DNA of 64,000 nucleotides from Antrihabitans cavernicola (GCF_008297975.1 NZ_VLNY01000004.1:310001-374000); one strand, 5' to 3'; positions 1-9,159 are shown, numbered from the stretch's first letter. The notes: a model not told the origin generated them from the letters alone. Numbers and translations: made by a program.

Positions 1-1
1 C

Positions 2-838
2 TGCGCTCTGTTCACCGCACATACCAACGCCGATTCCGCCGATCCTGGCGTCTCCGATGCGCTCGCCGAGGCGCTCGGCGTCAGTGTCACCGGACCTATC
101 GACGCCGTCGACGAGCGGCCGTTGGACAAATGGGTGGTGATGGTCCCGACCGCCGATGCGGAGCAGGTGAAGTCGGCCCTGTTCGCAGCGGGCGCGGGTC
201 GAGTCGGCGACTACTCCGAATGCAGTTGGCAATCGGCGGGCACAGGCCAGTTCCGGCCGGCGACGGGAGCGAATCCGACGATCGGGACGGTCGGCGAGCT
301 CGAGTCAGTCGAGGAAACCCGTGTCGAGGTAGTCGCGCATCGCAGCATCAGGGTCGCGGTGCTCGGCGCCCTCCGGGCCGCCCATCCCTACGAGGAGCCC
401 GCCTTCGACATCCTCGAACTCGCCGGCGTGCCGTCGGCGTCGGGTCTGGGCCGAGTCGGCACCCTGCCGGCGCCGGAGACGTTGCGCGAGTTCACCGCTC
501 GGGTGCACGCAGCTCTGCCTGCCACAGCGTGGGGAGTTCGCGCTGCGGGGGATCCCGACGCGATGGTGCAGCGCGTCGCGGTGTGCGGGGGAGCAGGCGA
601 TTCGTTCCTCGACGCGGTCGGCCGACTCGGCGTGGATGTCTACGTCACCGCCGATCTTCGGCATCACCCGGTCGACGAACATCTGCGTGCGGGCGGGCCT
701 GCGCTCGTGGACGTTGCGCATTGGGCAAGCGAATTTCCCTGGTGCGCGCAGGCAGCCGGTGTGCTGAACGAGGCACTCGATGTGCAGACCAGGGTGTCCG
801 AAGTCCGCACCGATCCGTGGACCGTCGGCACCAGCTGA
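2..838 (+). CDS. Nif3-like dinuclear metal centre protein (5' end cut by window edge)
   Basis: The reading frame is open from the first bases of the window, and the residues before the first internal start ([20 protein letters not shown]) are typical Nif3/YqfO family sequence. The true start therefore lies upstream, and the TTG at 122 is only an internal codon. The family forms toroidal hexamers that bind two metal ions; its physiological role is unsettled (GTP cyclohydrolase I type 2/NIF3 annotation). The [11 protein letters not shown] segment and the C-terminal [12 protein letters not shown] segment, with a metal-ligand His, are visible. It is followed on the same strand by the zinc-ribbon gene, as in M. 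tuberculosis Rv2230c-Rv2229c. Confidence 0.9.
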   Translation, partial: CALFTAHTNADSADPGVSDALAEALGVSVTGPIDAVDERPLDKWVVMVPTADAEQVKSALFAAGAGRVGDYSECSWQSAGTGQFRPATGANPTIGTVGELESVEETRVEVVAHRSIRVAVLGALRAAHPYEEPAFDILELAGVPSASGLGRVGTLPAPETLREFTARVHAALPATAWGVRAAGDPDAMVQRVAVCGGAGDSFLDAVGRLGVDVYVTADLRHHPVDEHLRAGGPALVDVAHWASEFPWCAQAAGVLNEALDVQTRVSEVRTDPWTVGTS

Positions 839-926
839 TCGCGGGGTACGGTGGTGCATTCAGTACGTGGAGCATTCGTAAACTACACAGCAGTCCCAGC
901 TCGGACCACCTCAGGAGCCGTCACGC

Positions 927-1664
927 GTGAATGTAGAACCGCAGATTCAGGCAAGGCTGCTCGAACTCGCCGCAGCCGATACCGAGCTGTCGCAGATCGC
1001 ACACCGTCGAAAGACCCTGCCGGAGCAGCAGGAGATGGACCGGCTGCAGGTGGAGCGCGCCGAGCGCAAGGACGCCGCTGTGACCGTCCAGATCGCGATG
1101 GACGATCTGGATCGCGATATTCGCAAGCTCGAAGGTGAAGTGGACGCCGTGCGCAAGCGCGAGGAGCGGGATCGCACGATGCTGCAGAGCGGCTCGGTGG
1201 GTGCGAAGCAGCTCTCCGAATTGCAGCACGAGTTGGGCACTCTGGAACGACGTCAGGCCAACCTCGAGGACGAACTCCTCGAAGTGATGGAACGGCGCGA
1301 AGCATCCGAGGCAGACCAGCAGCATGCCGGTGCCCAGCTCAGCCACATCGACGATCAGCTCATCGATGTGCAGCGCAGGCGCGACGACGCGGTCGCCGAT
1401 CTCGATACTGCTGAAAACCGCTGCACCGCTGATCGTTCCGCGCTCGCGGGTGAGTTCCCGGTCGAGCTGATGGCCATCTACGACCGGCAGGTCGGCCTGC
1501 ACGGAAGTGGTGCCGCGTTGCTGCGGGCGCGGCGGTGCGGTGCGTGTCGGATCGAGCTCGATCGCGGCGAGATCTCCCGCATCGCAGGCACTGCGCCGGA
1601 AGTCGTCGTTCGCTGCCCCGAGTGCGGTGCGATCTTGGTGCGTACCAAGGAATCGGGGCTGTGA
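927..1664 (+). CDS. Coiled-coil zinc-ribbon protein (DUF164/C4-type, Rv2229c-like)
   Basis: A 245-residue protein. Residues about 1-185 are rich in Glu, Gln, Arg and Leu heptads and look like a long antiparallel coiled coil. A C4 zinc ribbon closes the protein: CGAC at 204-207 and CPEC at 230-233. The GTG at 927 is chosen because an AGGAG sits about 10 bases upstream and the coiled coil starts immediately. The stop overlaps the next gene's GTG by 4 bases (GTGA), so the two are probably translationally coupled. The family is conserved in Actinobacteria beside an RNase H-phosphatase gene. Nucleic-acid or protein scaffolding is plausible, but the exact function cannot be read from sequence. Confidence 0.88.
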   Translation: MNVEPQIQARLLELAAADTELSQIAHRRKTLPEQQEMDRLQVERAERKDAAVTVQIAMDDLDRDIRKLEGEVDAVRKREERDRTMLQSGSVGAKQLSELQHELGTLERRQANLEDELLEVMERREASEADQQHAGAQLSHIDDQLIDVQRRRDDAVADLDTAENRCTADRSALAGEFPVELMAIYDRQVGLHGSGAALLRARRCGACRIELDRGEISRIAGTAPEVVVRCPECGAILVRTKESGL

Positions 1665-2743
1665 CCGGTTCGCACGGTGTGGAGCGTGTGATCGTCGAGG
1701 CCGACGGTGGCTCGCGCGGCAATCCCGGTGCTGCTGGGTACGGTGCTGTCGTATTGGCCGCCGACGATCGCGTCGTTCTTGCGGAACGCAAGGACAGCAT
1801 CGGTACGGCCACCAACAACGTCGCTGAATATCGCGGTCTCATCGCAGGATTGACCGCCGCAGCCGAGTTGGGCGCACGCGAAGTGGACGTGCGAATGGAT
1901 TCCAAACTCGTCGTCGAACAGATGTCGGGACGCTGGAAGATCAAGCATCCGGACATGATTCCGCTCGCCGACGAAGCTCGCCTGCTGGTGCGGCAATTCG
2001 CCCGCGTCGGTTTCACCTGGATTCCGCGGGCACAGAACTCGCACGCCGACCGGCTGGCGAACGAGGCGATGGATGCGGCAGCCGAAGGTGACGCGAAGGT
2101 TGCATCACCGGGCTGGACCGGTGCGGTCGGTGCACCCACGCGACTGTTTCTCTTGCGCCATGGCCAGACTGAGCTTTCTGTGCATCGCAAATACTCGGGT
2201 CGCGGCAATCCGGCGCTCACCGAACTCGGTCGTAACCAGGCGGCGCTCGCCGCGACGCGGCTCGGCGCGGAGACGGACATCGCGGCCGTGGTGTCGTCAC
2301 CGCTCAGCCGTGCACTCGACACAGCTCATGCTTCGGCCGAGGCGCTCGGCCTCGAGGTGCGTGTGCTGGACGGCCTGATCGAGACCGACTTCGGCGACTG
2401 GGAGGGCCTCACCTTTCCCGAAGCGGCGCAACGTGATCCGGAGCTGCATCGGCAGTGGCTCGGCGATACCTCGGTTCGACCGCCGAACGGGGAAAGCTTC
2501 GATCAGGTGCGGTCCCGGGTTGCGGCGGTACGGGCCCAGCTGCTGAAAGAGAATCCCGGCGAATCGGTGCTGGTCGTCAGCCACGTGACCCCGATCAAGA
2601 CCCTGCTGCAGTTGGCGCTCGATGTCGGACCGTCGCTGTTGTACCGCCTGCACCTCGACCTCGCGTCGCTGAGCATCGCCGAGTTCTATCCCGATGGCGG
2701 GTCGTCGGTGCGGCTGGTGAACGACACGTCGTACCTGGCCTAA
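1661..2743 (+). CDS. Bifunctional RNase H / histidine phosphatase (Rv2228c-like)
   Basis: The N-terminal domain (about residues 1-140) is RNase HI-like with the acidic active-site motifs DGGSRGNPG, the Glu in NNVAEYRGL and MDSKLV. It cleaves RNA in RNA:DNA hybrids. The C-terminal domain (about 155-360) is a histidine phosphatase with the RHG signature in LFLLRHGQTE and a second His in VVSHVTPIK. In M. tuberculosis the phosphatase half is linked to alpha-ribazole phosphatase (CobC) activity, which would fit the cobUTS genes elsewhere in this window. GTG 1661 overlaps the upstream stop by 4 bases. An upstream extension to 1535 would overlap the zinc-ribbon gene and is rejected. Confidence 0.92.
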   Translation: MTGSHGVERVIVEADGGSRGNPGAAGYGAVVLAADDRVVLAERKDSIGTATNNVAEYRGLIAGLTAAAELGAREVDVRMDSKLVVEQMSGRWKIKHPDMIPLADEARLLVRQFARVGFTWIPRAQNSHADRLANEAMDAAAEGDAKVASPGWTGAVGAPTRLFLLRHGQTELSVHRKYSGRGNPALTELGRNQAALAATRLGAETDIAAVVSSPLSRALDTAHASAEALGLEVRVLDGLIETDFGDWEGLTFPEAAQRDPELHRQWLGDTSVRPPNGESFDQVRSRVAAVRAQLLKENPGESVLVVSHVTPIKTLLQLALDVGPSLLYRLHLDLASLSIAEFYPDGGSSVRLVNDTSYLA

Positions 2744-3267
2744 CGCACAACTTTGAGTAAGGTCCGCAGATTGCGCGTCGTCGTGGCCGACTTGTATCGC
2801 TTGTTGCCCGTCCGCTTACCGAACGGACTCTGCAAAGTCTGGCCGCGCTCGACCTCCCAGTAGAGAACGCCGTCCCCGGCTGCGATCTGCTCGACATCGC
2901 CGTCCAGTTCGGACTTCATCTCGAGCAGGTCGTCGAGGACGGCGTCGTCCGAGGACAGCAGCACGTATGGGTGCCAGCCCTCGTGCTCGGGATCGAACGG
3001 GTAGTCGTCGATGATTCGCTGCACCGTCGCGATGTCGACCAGCACGATCCACGCCTCGTAGCCGAACGCCTGGTTCAACGCCGATTCGATGTCTTTCTTC
3101 AACTTGGCGCGGCCGGTTCTGCTCGACTCGAACGCCACGTTGCCCGACGCGAGAATCGTTCGCACGCCGTCGAATCCGAGGTCGACGAAGGTCTGCTTCA
3201 GATCCGCCATTTTGATGTTGATCCCGCCGACATTTACTCCGCGCAGGAACGCCACGTACTGCGTCAT
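2740..3267 (-). CDS. DUF1697 family protein
   Basis: About 175 residues that begin MTQYVAFLRGVNVGG, the diagnostic N-terminus of DUF1697, and continue with ASGNVAFES. The family has no established biochemical function. ATG 3267 is preferred over a TTG two codons upstream because a GAGAGG sits about 9 bases before the ATG. The gene converges on the RNase H-phosphatase gene, with the two stop codons overlapping by 4 bases. Confidence 0.85.
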   Translation of the reverse strand: MTQYVAFLRGVNVGGINIKMADLKQTFVDLGFDGVRTILASGNVAFESSRTGRAKLKKDIESALNQAFGYEAWIVLVDIATVQRIIDDYPFDPEHEGWHPYVLLSSDDAVLDDLLEMKSELDGDVEQIAAGDGVLYWEVERGQTLQSPFGKRTGNKRYKSATTTRNLRTLLKVVR

Positions 3268-3280
3268 GAACAAGAGCCTC

Positions 3281-4168
3281 TCACGGGTGCAACGCGTCGA
3301 CCAGGAACTGCGTCTGATCGGCGACGGCGGTCTCGTATGCGTCGTCGTAGTAGATGTCGAAATGGCCGACGGGGTAGCGCTTGACGACCGCGTTGGGCAG
3401 TCGGGACGCAGCCTTCACCGTTGCCTCCGCAGGTGCGACGGTGTCCTTGTCGCAGACCGCGAAGAACACTGGCATGGTGAGGTCGGAGGCCGCGCGTCCA
3501 GGTGCGTCGGTGACCACGTGCAGGCCGATCCGAGCGGCGACATCCGGCTGATACAGCGGACTTTCGCGCGCGAGACGGCCGTAGCCGGGCACCACGTCGT
3601 CGGCGGCCATCAGGGCGGCCTGGCCCGGCCGACCCGCCAGTGCCGCCTTGATCGGCGGACGCCCCAGGAACGAGCCGACCGTGTCGGCGAGCGCGAGCAG
3701 CGTCACCTTGGTCGCGCTGACCGGGCCGAGCGCGATCGCGGAGGCGATGCCGTCCGTGAACGGGCACTGCGCGACCACAGCCGCGACGGTGGGATCCTGG
3801 TGCGCGACGGTCAGGACGTGTCCGCCGCCGAACGAACTGCCCCACAATGCAATTCGATGCGGGTCGATACCGGGCAGATCGCGTGCGTACGAGATCGCGG
3901 CATGCCAGTCTTCGCGTTGCTTCTTGATGTCGAGCAGCTGTCGCGGCTCACCTTCGCTCGCGCCGAAGTGGCGGTAGTCGAAGATCATGGCTGCCATGCC
4001 TGCCGCGACGAATCGTCGGGCGTACTTGTCCAGGCCTGCTTCCCGATTCAGGCCGAGGCCGTGCCCCAGCACCACGAGCGGAACGGTTTCAGGCCCTCCG
4101 TCGGGGCGGTACAGCCAGGCGGCGCACCGCTGCGAGCCGGACAGGAATTCGACATCGGTGCGGTCCAT
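3281..4168 (-). CDS. Alpha/beta hydrolase, dienelactone-hydrolase-like fold
   Basis: About 295 residues. The start MDRTDVEFLSGSQRCAAWLY leads into an oxyanion-hole motif GHGLGLNREAG, the nucleophile elbow GSSFGGG, an acid in VFFAVCDKDTVAP and a late His in VGHFDIYYDD, which form a complete Ser-Asp-His triad. The substrate is unknown; members of this group are annotated as esterases or acetylxylan-esterase-like proteins. ATG 4168 is chosen because longer versions run through the RNase P RNA gene that begins 33 bases away in the opposite direction. Its stop lies 13 bases from the DUF1697 start, so it probably shares a transcript with it. Confidence 0.85.
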   Translation of the reverse strand: MDRTDVEFLSGSQRCAAWLYRPDGGPETVPLVVLGHGLGLNREAGLDKYARRFVAAGMAAMIFDYRHFGASEGEPRQLLDIKKQREDWHAAISYARDLPGIDPHRIALWGSSFGGGHVLTVAHQDPTVAAVVAQCPFTDGIASAIALGPVSATKVTLLALADTVGSFLGRPPIKAALAGRPGQAALMAADDVVPGYGRLARESPLYQPDVAARIGLHVVTDAPGRAASDLTMPVFFAVCDKDTVAPAEATVKAASRLPNAVVKRYPVGHFDIYYDDAYETAVADQTQFLVDALHP

Positions 4169-4187
4169 ACCCACCAAGGTAGACGAG

Positions 4188-4193
4188 TACACT
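4188..4193 (+). promoter_or_regulatory. Probable -10 element of rnpB
   Basis: TACACT lies 7 bases before the first base of the P1 helix of RNase P RNA (4201), the right distance for a sigma-A -10 box giving a start at or near 4201. No good -35 hexamer is visible at normal spacing. The element lies inside CGAGTACACTCG, a short inverted repeat. With only 32 bases between rnpB and the divergent hydrolase gene, each promoter must extend into the other transcription unit. Confidence 0.5.
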
Positions 4194-4200
4194 CGTCGGG

Positions 4201-4621
<421 letters not shown>

Positions 4622-4658
4622 CACCCACCCCTCCATTCCTCACGCACCCCGAATCGAT

Positions 4659-4711
4659 GGGGTGAACGGCACGTTCGTTGCGTTGGATCGAGCGAATGCG
4701 CCATTCACCCC
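4659..4711. repeat. Imperfect palindromic element, same family as 24188-24240
   Basis: A 53-base inverted repeat that begins GGGGTGAACGGCACGTTCG and ends GCGCCATTCACCCC. Its arms pair with a few wobbles or mismatches. It aligns over its whole length with the perfect 53-base palindrome at 24188-24240, sharing GGTGAAtGGCac, the TTCG core, a GATCGA centre and the CCATTCACCC end. It lies 38 bases downstream of rnpB and could act as its terminator hairpin, although no T-tract follows. Confidence 0.7.
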
Positions 4712-4777
4712 GGCGGGGAGCCAGCGGAGCGCCCATCGAACTCCGGCGGGGAGCCTGCGGAGCGCCCATCGAACTCC
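4712..4777. repeat. Direct tandem repeat, two 33-bp units
   Basis: Units at 4712-4744 and 4745-4777 begin GGCGGGGAGCC and end CGCCCATCGAACTCC. They differ at one base (CAGCGG versus CTGCGG). The unit abuts the palindromic element directly, and a partial third copy (CCGGCG) may follow. Function unknown. Confidence 0.85.
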
Positions 4778-4966
4778 GGCGTTCACTCCGCTGAGTGGGA
4801 CGTGTGGGGCAGATGTTGCCCAGGTCACTCGGAGACAGTAGGACCCGAATGTGCGGATGCGTGACCGGCGTCATACCCTTGGCGCGTTGCCGCTCGCATC
4901 ACCCCTGCCACTCGCTCGGGCTGGTGCGTGCAAATCTCGCAGTACCGATTCTTAGGGGAAGTTGTC

Positions 4967-5302
4967 ATGCGTTTTGTTCGTTCACTTGCTGTCGGAGCCG
5001 TCGCCATCGGGGCTACCGCCGGACTGGGTGTGCTCGGTGCCGGTTCCGCATCGGCACTCGGCGTGACACCTCTTCCTGGTGGTGTGCAGGTCGACATGAA
5101 TCACGACGAAACCGTGTGGGCGCATCAGAACAAGGTGGGCGCTGTGGTTGCCGGGCTGCCCAGTGCCGCCGCCAAGTCGTTCGGCACCACCCTCGACGCC
5201 GCGACCGAGCTGTCGCAGACCTACCCCAAGGGCCGCGTCAGCTTCAGCGCCTTCGGCCCGATCACCGATCCCAGCGGCGTCATCGTCGCGTTCGAGGAGT
5301 AG
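4967..5302 (+). CDS. Small secreted protein of unknown function
   Basis: A 111-residue protein with a classical signal peptide: MRFVRS, a hydrophobic stretch of about 20 residues, and a signal-peptidase I site at SASA. The mature part is about 80 residues with a single MNHDETVWAHQN segment and no Cys. ATG 4967 is chosen because AGGGGAAG precedes it by 6 bases and the signal peptide starts there; an upstream GTG would add residues before the signal. The downstream RNB-nuclease gene starts 6 bases after the stop, so the two are probably cotranscribed. I do not recognise the family. Confidence 0.78.
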   Translation: MRFVRSLAVGAVAIGATAGLGVLGAGSASALGVTPLPGGVQVDMNHDETVWAHQNKVGAVVAGLPSAAAKSFGTTLDAATELSQTYPKGRVSFSAFGPITDPSGVIVAFEE

Positions 5303-5308
5303 CGCCGG

Positions 5309-6727
5309 GTGGTCGTACGGCGAATAGCAGCAGGCGTACTCGATTTCGGCGTCATCCGAACCGAATTCCAGCTCTCCGAGGAGTATCCAGCCGAGGCCGT
5401 CGCGGAAGCGACGGCTGCGGTGGACGCTCATGCCGGTGAGCGAGAGGACCGCACCGATCTGCCGTTCGTCACGATCGACCCACCGTCGTCGATGGATCTC
5501 GACCAGGCCGTGCACATCGAGCGCACGGCCGCAGGCGGATTCATCGTGCACTATGCGATCGCCGATGTAGGGGCGGTGGTGGTTCCCGGCAGCGTGCTCG
5601 ACAAAGAGACCCGCCGTCGCGGACAGACGTTCTATCTTCCGGACGGATCACTGCCCCTGCATCCGCGCGAATTGTCCGAGGGCTCGGCAAGTTTGCTGCC
5701 CGATCAGACCCGTCCCGTCGCGCTGTGGACGATCGAACTCGACGCCACCGCTGCGGTGACGCAGTTCTCGGTGCGGCGTGCGCTCGTGAAGTCGATCGCA
5801 CGACTGGACTATGCAGGTGTGCAAGCCGACGCGGACGCCGGAACGCTGCACCCCTCGATCGCCGACCTGCCCGCATTCGGTGCGCTCCGGGCCGCAGCAG
5901 CGCTGCAGCGTGGCTCGATCGAACTGAAACTGCCCGAGCAAGAGGTAGTGCCCGCCGACGAGCAGAAGTCCACGTGGCGTTTGGAATTGCAGCCACGCAC
6001 CGCCGCCGACGACTGGAACGCCGAAGTATCGCTGTTGACCGGTATGTGTGCCGCACAGCTGATGATCGAGGCCCGCATCGGTTTGCTGCGCACCCTGCCG
6101 CCGCCGGATCCCGAGGCCGAGGTGGCGATGCGTAAGACCGCAGGCGCGCTCGGGCTCGATTGGCCCACAACGACTTCGGTCGGCGTATTCCTTGCGGAGC
6201 TGCCGGCCAACGCGCCCGACACGCTGGTGATGATGACGGCTGCCACCACCCTGCTACGTGGCGCCGACTACGCGGCGTTCGACGGGACTTTGCCGGATTT
6301 GCTGGAGCACAGCGGGATCGGCGCGCCGTACGCCCATGTGACGGCACCGTTGCGACGGCTTTCCGATCGGTTCGCCACCGAGGTGTGCCTCGCCGTCAGC
6401 GCCAAGACCGACGTGCCCGCATGGGCGCGCGACGCGCTGCCGGAGTTGTCCGAAATCATGCGTGGTTCCGATTCGCTGGCCAACAAGGTGGAGCGGGCCT
6501 GCATCGATCTCACCGAGGCATTCGTCCTTGCACCCCGTGTCGGACAGAAGTTTTCGGCCGTCGTGGTCAAGTCTGCCGACGGCAAACGGGACTCCGAGAT
6601 CTTCGTCAACGATCCACCCGTGCTTGCGAAGTGCACGGGTGCGCCGCCCGAGGGGCAGGTGGTGTCGGTGCAGCTGACGACGGCCGATATCACCAAGCGA
6701 GCAGTCGCGTTCGCCTATTCGAAGTAG
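5309..6727 (+). CDS. RNB-domain ribonuclease (RNase II/R superfamily)
   Basis: A 472-residue protein made almost entirely of an RNB catalytic domain. The signature TIDPPSSMDLDQAVHIE supplies the Mg-binding aspartates, followed by HYAIADVGAVV and the late APYAHVTAPLRRLSDR segment. RNB enzymes are processive 3'-to-5' exoribonucleases. It is shorter than RNase R (about 800 residues): no N-terminal cold-shock domains are seen and the C-terminal region after the RNB domain is only about 70 residues, as in the compact actinobacterial RNB proteins. Start GTG 5309 is 6 bases after the upstream stop. Confidence 0.88.
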   Translation: MVVRRIAAGVLDFGVIRTEFQLSEEYPAEAVAEATAAVDAHAGEREDRTDLPFVTIDPPSSMDLDQAVHIERTAAGGFIVHYAIADVGAVVVPGSVLDKETRRRGQTFYLPDGSLPLHPRELSEGSASLLPDQTRPVALWTIELDATAAVTQFSVRRALVKSIARLDYAGVQADADAGTLHPSIADLPAFGALRAAAALQRGSIELKLPEQEVVPADEQKSTWRLELQPRTAADDWNAEVSLLTGMCAAQLMIEARIGLLRTLPPPDPEAEVAMRKTAGALGLDWPTTTSVGVFLAELPANAPDTLVMMTAATTLLRGADYAAFDGTLPDLLEHSGIGAPYAHVTAPLRRLSDRFATEVCLAVSAKTDVPAWARDALPELSEIMRGSDSLANKVERACIDLTEAFVLAPRVGQKFSAVVVKSADGKRDSEIFVNDPPVLAKCTGAPPEGQVVSVQLTTADITKRAVAFAYSK

Positions 6728-6747
6728 CGCCCTACTCACCCAGCTTT

Positions 6748-7632
6748 TTACTCACCCAGCGCAGTACATGCAACGGTCAAGGCTTCGAGTGCGGGGTGAT
6801 ATCCCGAAATCGCCGCTCGGGCACTGTGTTCCTCGGCCATGTAGAGGAGCCCGTAGGTGAATGCATCTTCACCACGAGACTTGGCGGCGGCGGCCTCCCG
6901 AAGAATCAATTGCTGGGATTCGACGGCATCTCGGTGATCGCCCAACACGCTCTGCACTGCCTTCGCGTCCTTCGCGACACGGTCGGCGGAATCGCCGAGC
7001 ACGTTTCCTGCGGCCTCTGCCGCGTAGCGAAGGCGCTTGGCAGCCTTGCGAACCTCGTGCAGCGCCACGGTCTTGTCGTCGGGGGCCGCGCTGAACTCGG
7101 TGCGCACATGGACCCGCAGTCGGTGATACTCCTTCGTCAATGCGTTCGTGAAGATCGACGACGCAGGCTTCGACGCACCCTTGCCCGTCGGCGGCCGATC
7201 GAGAAGGGCGTCGAGGCGATCGCGCACCGCGGCGTACCGTGAGCTGTCCAATGCGATGAGCGACTGGGCATGGGCGACAGCGTATTTGGACTGCTGGCTG
7301 CTGACGAGCCGCTCGTAGATCGGCCCGATCACCAGGTCGCCCGGCTGTGCCAGCAACAGCGACTCGTACCGCTCCGCCATCACTTCGGCATCCCTCGCGA
7401 CCCCGAGAATGCCTGCGAGCCAGGTCAACTCGGCCCTGATCTCGTCGACCTCGGCACGCTCGAAAACCGTGCGGTAGGAGCGCAGCACGCTCCGCAGGCG
7501 ACGGGTCGCGACCCGCATCTGATGGATCGAGTCGTAGCGGTCGGCGCGGACGTCCGGCTCGGCGCTGATCAGTCGGTCGACATCGAGCGACAGGGTGGTG
7601 ACGACAGCGGGTCCGGCGGCTTGTGCGCTCAT
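6748..7632 (-). CDS. CHAD domain protein
   Basis: About 294 residues with two helical CHAD repeats. Conserved basic/histidine helices are visible: IHQMRVATRRLRSVLRSYR near residue 35 and LHEVRKAAKRLRYAAEA near 190. CHAD domains bind inorganic polyphosphate through such basic patches; this copy has no CYTH (triphosphatase) domain. ATG 7632 overlaps the stop of the upstream prolyl aminopeptidase by 4 bases (ATGA). The longer frame to 7980 only reads through that gene and is rejected. Corresponds in position to Rv2226. Confidence 0.88.
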   Translation of the reverse strand: MSAQAAGPAVVTTLSLDVDRLISAEPDVRADRYDSIHQMRVATRRLRSVLRSYRTVFERAEVDEIRAELTWLAGILGVARDAEVMAERYESLLLAQPGDLVIGPIYERLVSSQQSKYAVAHAQSLIALDSSRYAAVRDRLDALLDRPPTGKGASKPASSIFTNALTKEYHRLRVHVRTEFSAAPDDKTVALHEVRKAAKRLRYAAEAAGNVLGDSADRVAKDAKAVQSVLGDHRDAVESQQLILREAAAAKSRGEDAFTYGLLYMAEEHSARAAISGYHPALEALTVACTALGE

Positions 7633-8588
7633 CGGAACCTGTCCGTCGTCTCGACGAGGTGATGCGCGATGCCCGGCTCGTTCGATGCGTGCCCGGCGTC
7701 GTCGACGATGATCAACTCCGATTGCGGCCACGCGCCGTGCAGATCCCACGCGCTGCGCGCCGGACACACCACGTCGTATCGGCCTTGCACGATCACGCCC
7801 GGAATCTGCTGCATCGCAGCAATATTCGTCAACAGTTGGCCCTCGTCCAGAAATCCGCCGTTGCGAAAGTAATGGTTCTCGATGCGTGCGAAGGCCAGGG
7901 CGAAGCGGGTCTCGGATGTTTCGGCGACCCGATCCGGGCGGGGGAGCAGGGCGCTGGTCGCACCTTCCCATGCCGACCACGCCACCGCGGCAGCCGTTGC
8001 CACCGCGGGATCCGTCGAATGGAGCAGGCGATGGTATGCCTCGACCAGATCGCCGTCACGCTCGGATTCCGGAACGGGCTTCAGGTACTTCTCCCACAGG
8101 TCGGGGAAGATGTTGCCTGCGCCGCCGACGTTGTAGTACCAGTCGATTTCGCTGCGCCGCAACAGGAATATCCCCCGCAGCACCAGTTCGGTCACGCGCT
8201 GGGGATGCGCTTGCGCGTACGCCAGTGACAACGTGGAGCCCCACGAACCGCCGAACACCAACCATTTCTCGATGTTCAGATGTGCGCGTAGCTTTTCGAC
8301 ATCGGCGATCAGATTCTGCGTCGTGTTCGACGACAGGTCGGCGCCGTCGGCGATGTGCGGCGTCGACCGTCCGCACCCCCGCTGATCGAGAAGGATGATT
8401 CGGTAGGCGGCCGGATCGAAGAACTGGCGGTTGAACGGTGCGGTGCCGCCGCCGGGCCCGCCGTGCAGAAACACCGCAGGTTTTCCGGCGGGGTTGCCGC
8501 TGGCCTCCCAGTACATGAGTTGGCCGTCGTCCACCGGCAGGTGACCGGTCTGGTAGGGCTCGATCGGCGGATAGAGGCTGCGCATCAC
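7629..8588 (-). CDS. pip: Proline iminopeptidase (prolyl aminopeptidase, S33)
   Basis: A 319-residue alpha/beta hydrolase that releases N-terminal proline from peptides in the cytoplasm. The family features are FLHGGPGGGTAPFNRQFFDP (oxyanion hole), RGCGRSTPH, the nucleophile elbow GGSWGSTLSLAYAQ, the acid in QGRYDVVCP and the catalytic His in DDAGHASNEP. GTG 8588 and ATG 8585 are adjacent start codons and neither has a clear Shine-Dalgarno sequence. The start is 3 bases downstream of the lipoprotein stop, and the stop overlaps the CHAD gene, so the three genes form one transcription unit. Confidence 0.93.
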   Translation of the reverse strand: MMRSLYPPIEPYQTGHLPVDDGQLMYWEASGNPAGKPAVFLHGGPGGGTAPFNRQFFDPAAYRIILLDQRGCGRSTPHIADGADLSSNTTQNLIADVEKLRAHLNIEKWLVFGGSWGSTLSLAYAQAHPQRVTELVLRGIFLLRRSEIDWYYNVGGAGNIFPDLWEKYLKPVPESERDGDLVEAYHRLLHSTDPAVATAAAVAWSAWEGATSALLPRPDRVAETSETRFALAFARIENHYFRNGGFLDEGQLLTNIAAMQQIPGVIVQGRYDVVCPARSAWDLHGAWPQSELIIVDDAGHASNEPGIAHHLVETTDRFR

Positions 8589-8590
8589 TT

Positions 8591-9061
8591 TCAGAAGCCG
8601 ACGAGGCCGGATGCCAGATCCGGGATGTTCAGCGCTTCGATTGCCTGCTGCCGGGTGTCTGCGCAGTTGTCGGTGGTGATCTTGTCGATGATGGTGCGAT
8701 CGCGCACGATCTGAGCGTTGATGAGACCGTTCTGTGCCGCCCAGGTCTGCACCAGGATGTTCAGTCCGGGCTTACCCAGAGTCGGACCCTGTACGCGCCA
8801 GTCGGAGAGTTGTGCCTCGATGTCGGAGCACAGCTTCTTGGCCGCCTCGTTGCCGATGTTGTCTGTGCCACCGGCGTTTCCGGTCGGTGCCTGGCTCGCC
8901 GCGGGAGCCTTCTGGCCTACCGAGGACGGCGCGCTGGTCGCGGTGCCGTTGTCCTGGCTGCCGCAGCCTGCGATGGCGACGGTTGCGAGCGCTCCTGCGA
9001 TGAGGGCGATTCCACCACGGCGGACACGCGTTGCGTACTTCGGTCTGTTGTCGGTCGTCAC
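8591..9061 (-). CDS. Small lipoprotein of unknown function
   Basis: About 156 residues. A basic N-terminus and a hydrophobic segment end in the lipobox VAIAGC, followed by a Ser/Thr/Ala/Gly-rich tether of about 45 residues and a folded domain containing KLCSDIEAQLSDW and TTDNCADTRQQAIEAL, whose two Cys residues could form a disulfide. It resembles short actinobacterial lipoproteins with haemophore-like helical domains, but I cannot name the family. The start is uncertain: GTG 9061 or TTG 9067. Confidence 0.7.
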   Translation of the reverse strand: MTTDNRPKYATRVRRGGIALIAGALATVAIAGCGSQDNGTATSAPSSVGQKAPAASQAPTGNAGGTDNIGNEAAKKLCSDIEAQLSDWRVQGPTLGKPGLNILVQTWAAQNGLINAQIVRDRTIIDKITTDNCADTRQQAIEALNIPDLASGLVGF

Positions 9062-9114
9062 ACCCAAGAGTCTGCCATCTACTCGTCAACGGCAGGTGAA
9101 TCGAGCATGGGAGC

Positions 9115-9143
9115 GGCCCGGCAACGGATCGCGCTGCCGGGCC
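9115..9143 (-). terminator. Hairpin downstream of panB
   Basis: GGCCCGGCA at 9115-9123 pairs perfectly with TGCCGGGCC at 9135-9143 around an 11-base loop, 17 bases beyond the panB stop. There is no T-tract, as is common in high-G+C actinobacteria. Confidence 0.55.
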
Positions 9144-9159
9144 AGTTCTCGTGGAACGC

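Larger units (their letters stand above)
4622..4966. other. Repeat-containing intergenic region between rnpB and the secreted-protein gene
   Basis: This gap has no convincing gene. It holds, in order, an imperfect 53-bp palindrome (4659-4711) and a direct tandem pair of 33-bp units (4712-4777), described separately. The last 190 bases contain no repeat I could recognise and presumably carry the promoter of the gene at 4967. Short frames here have repeat-derived, proline- and arginine-rich translations. Confidence 0.6.

Noticed and set aside
4712-4777. CRISPR-like array
   Set aside because: There are only two directly adjoining 33-bp units without spacers, and no cas genes anywhere in the window.
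4795-5439. 214-codon frame over the secreted-protein gene
   Set aside because: It is Arg/Cys-rich and out of frame with the gene at 4967, which has a signal peptide and ribosome-binding site.
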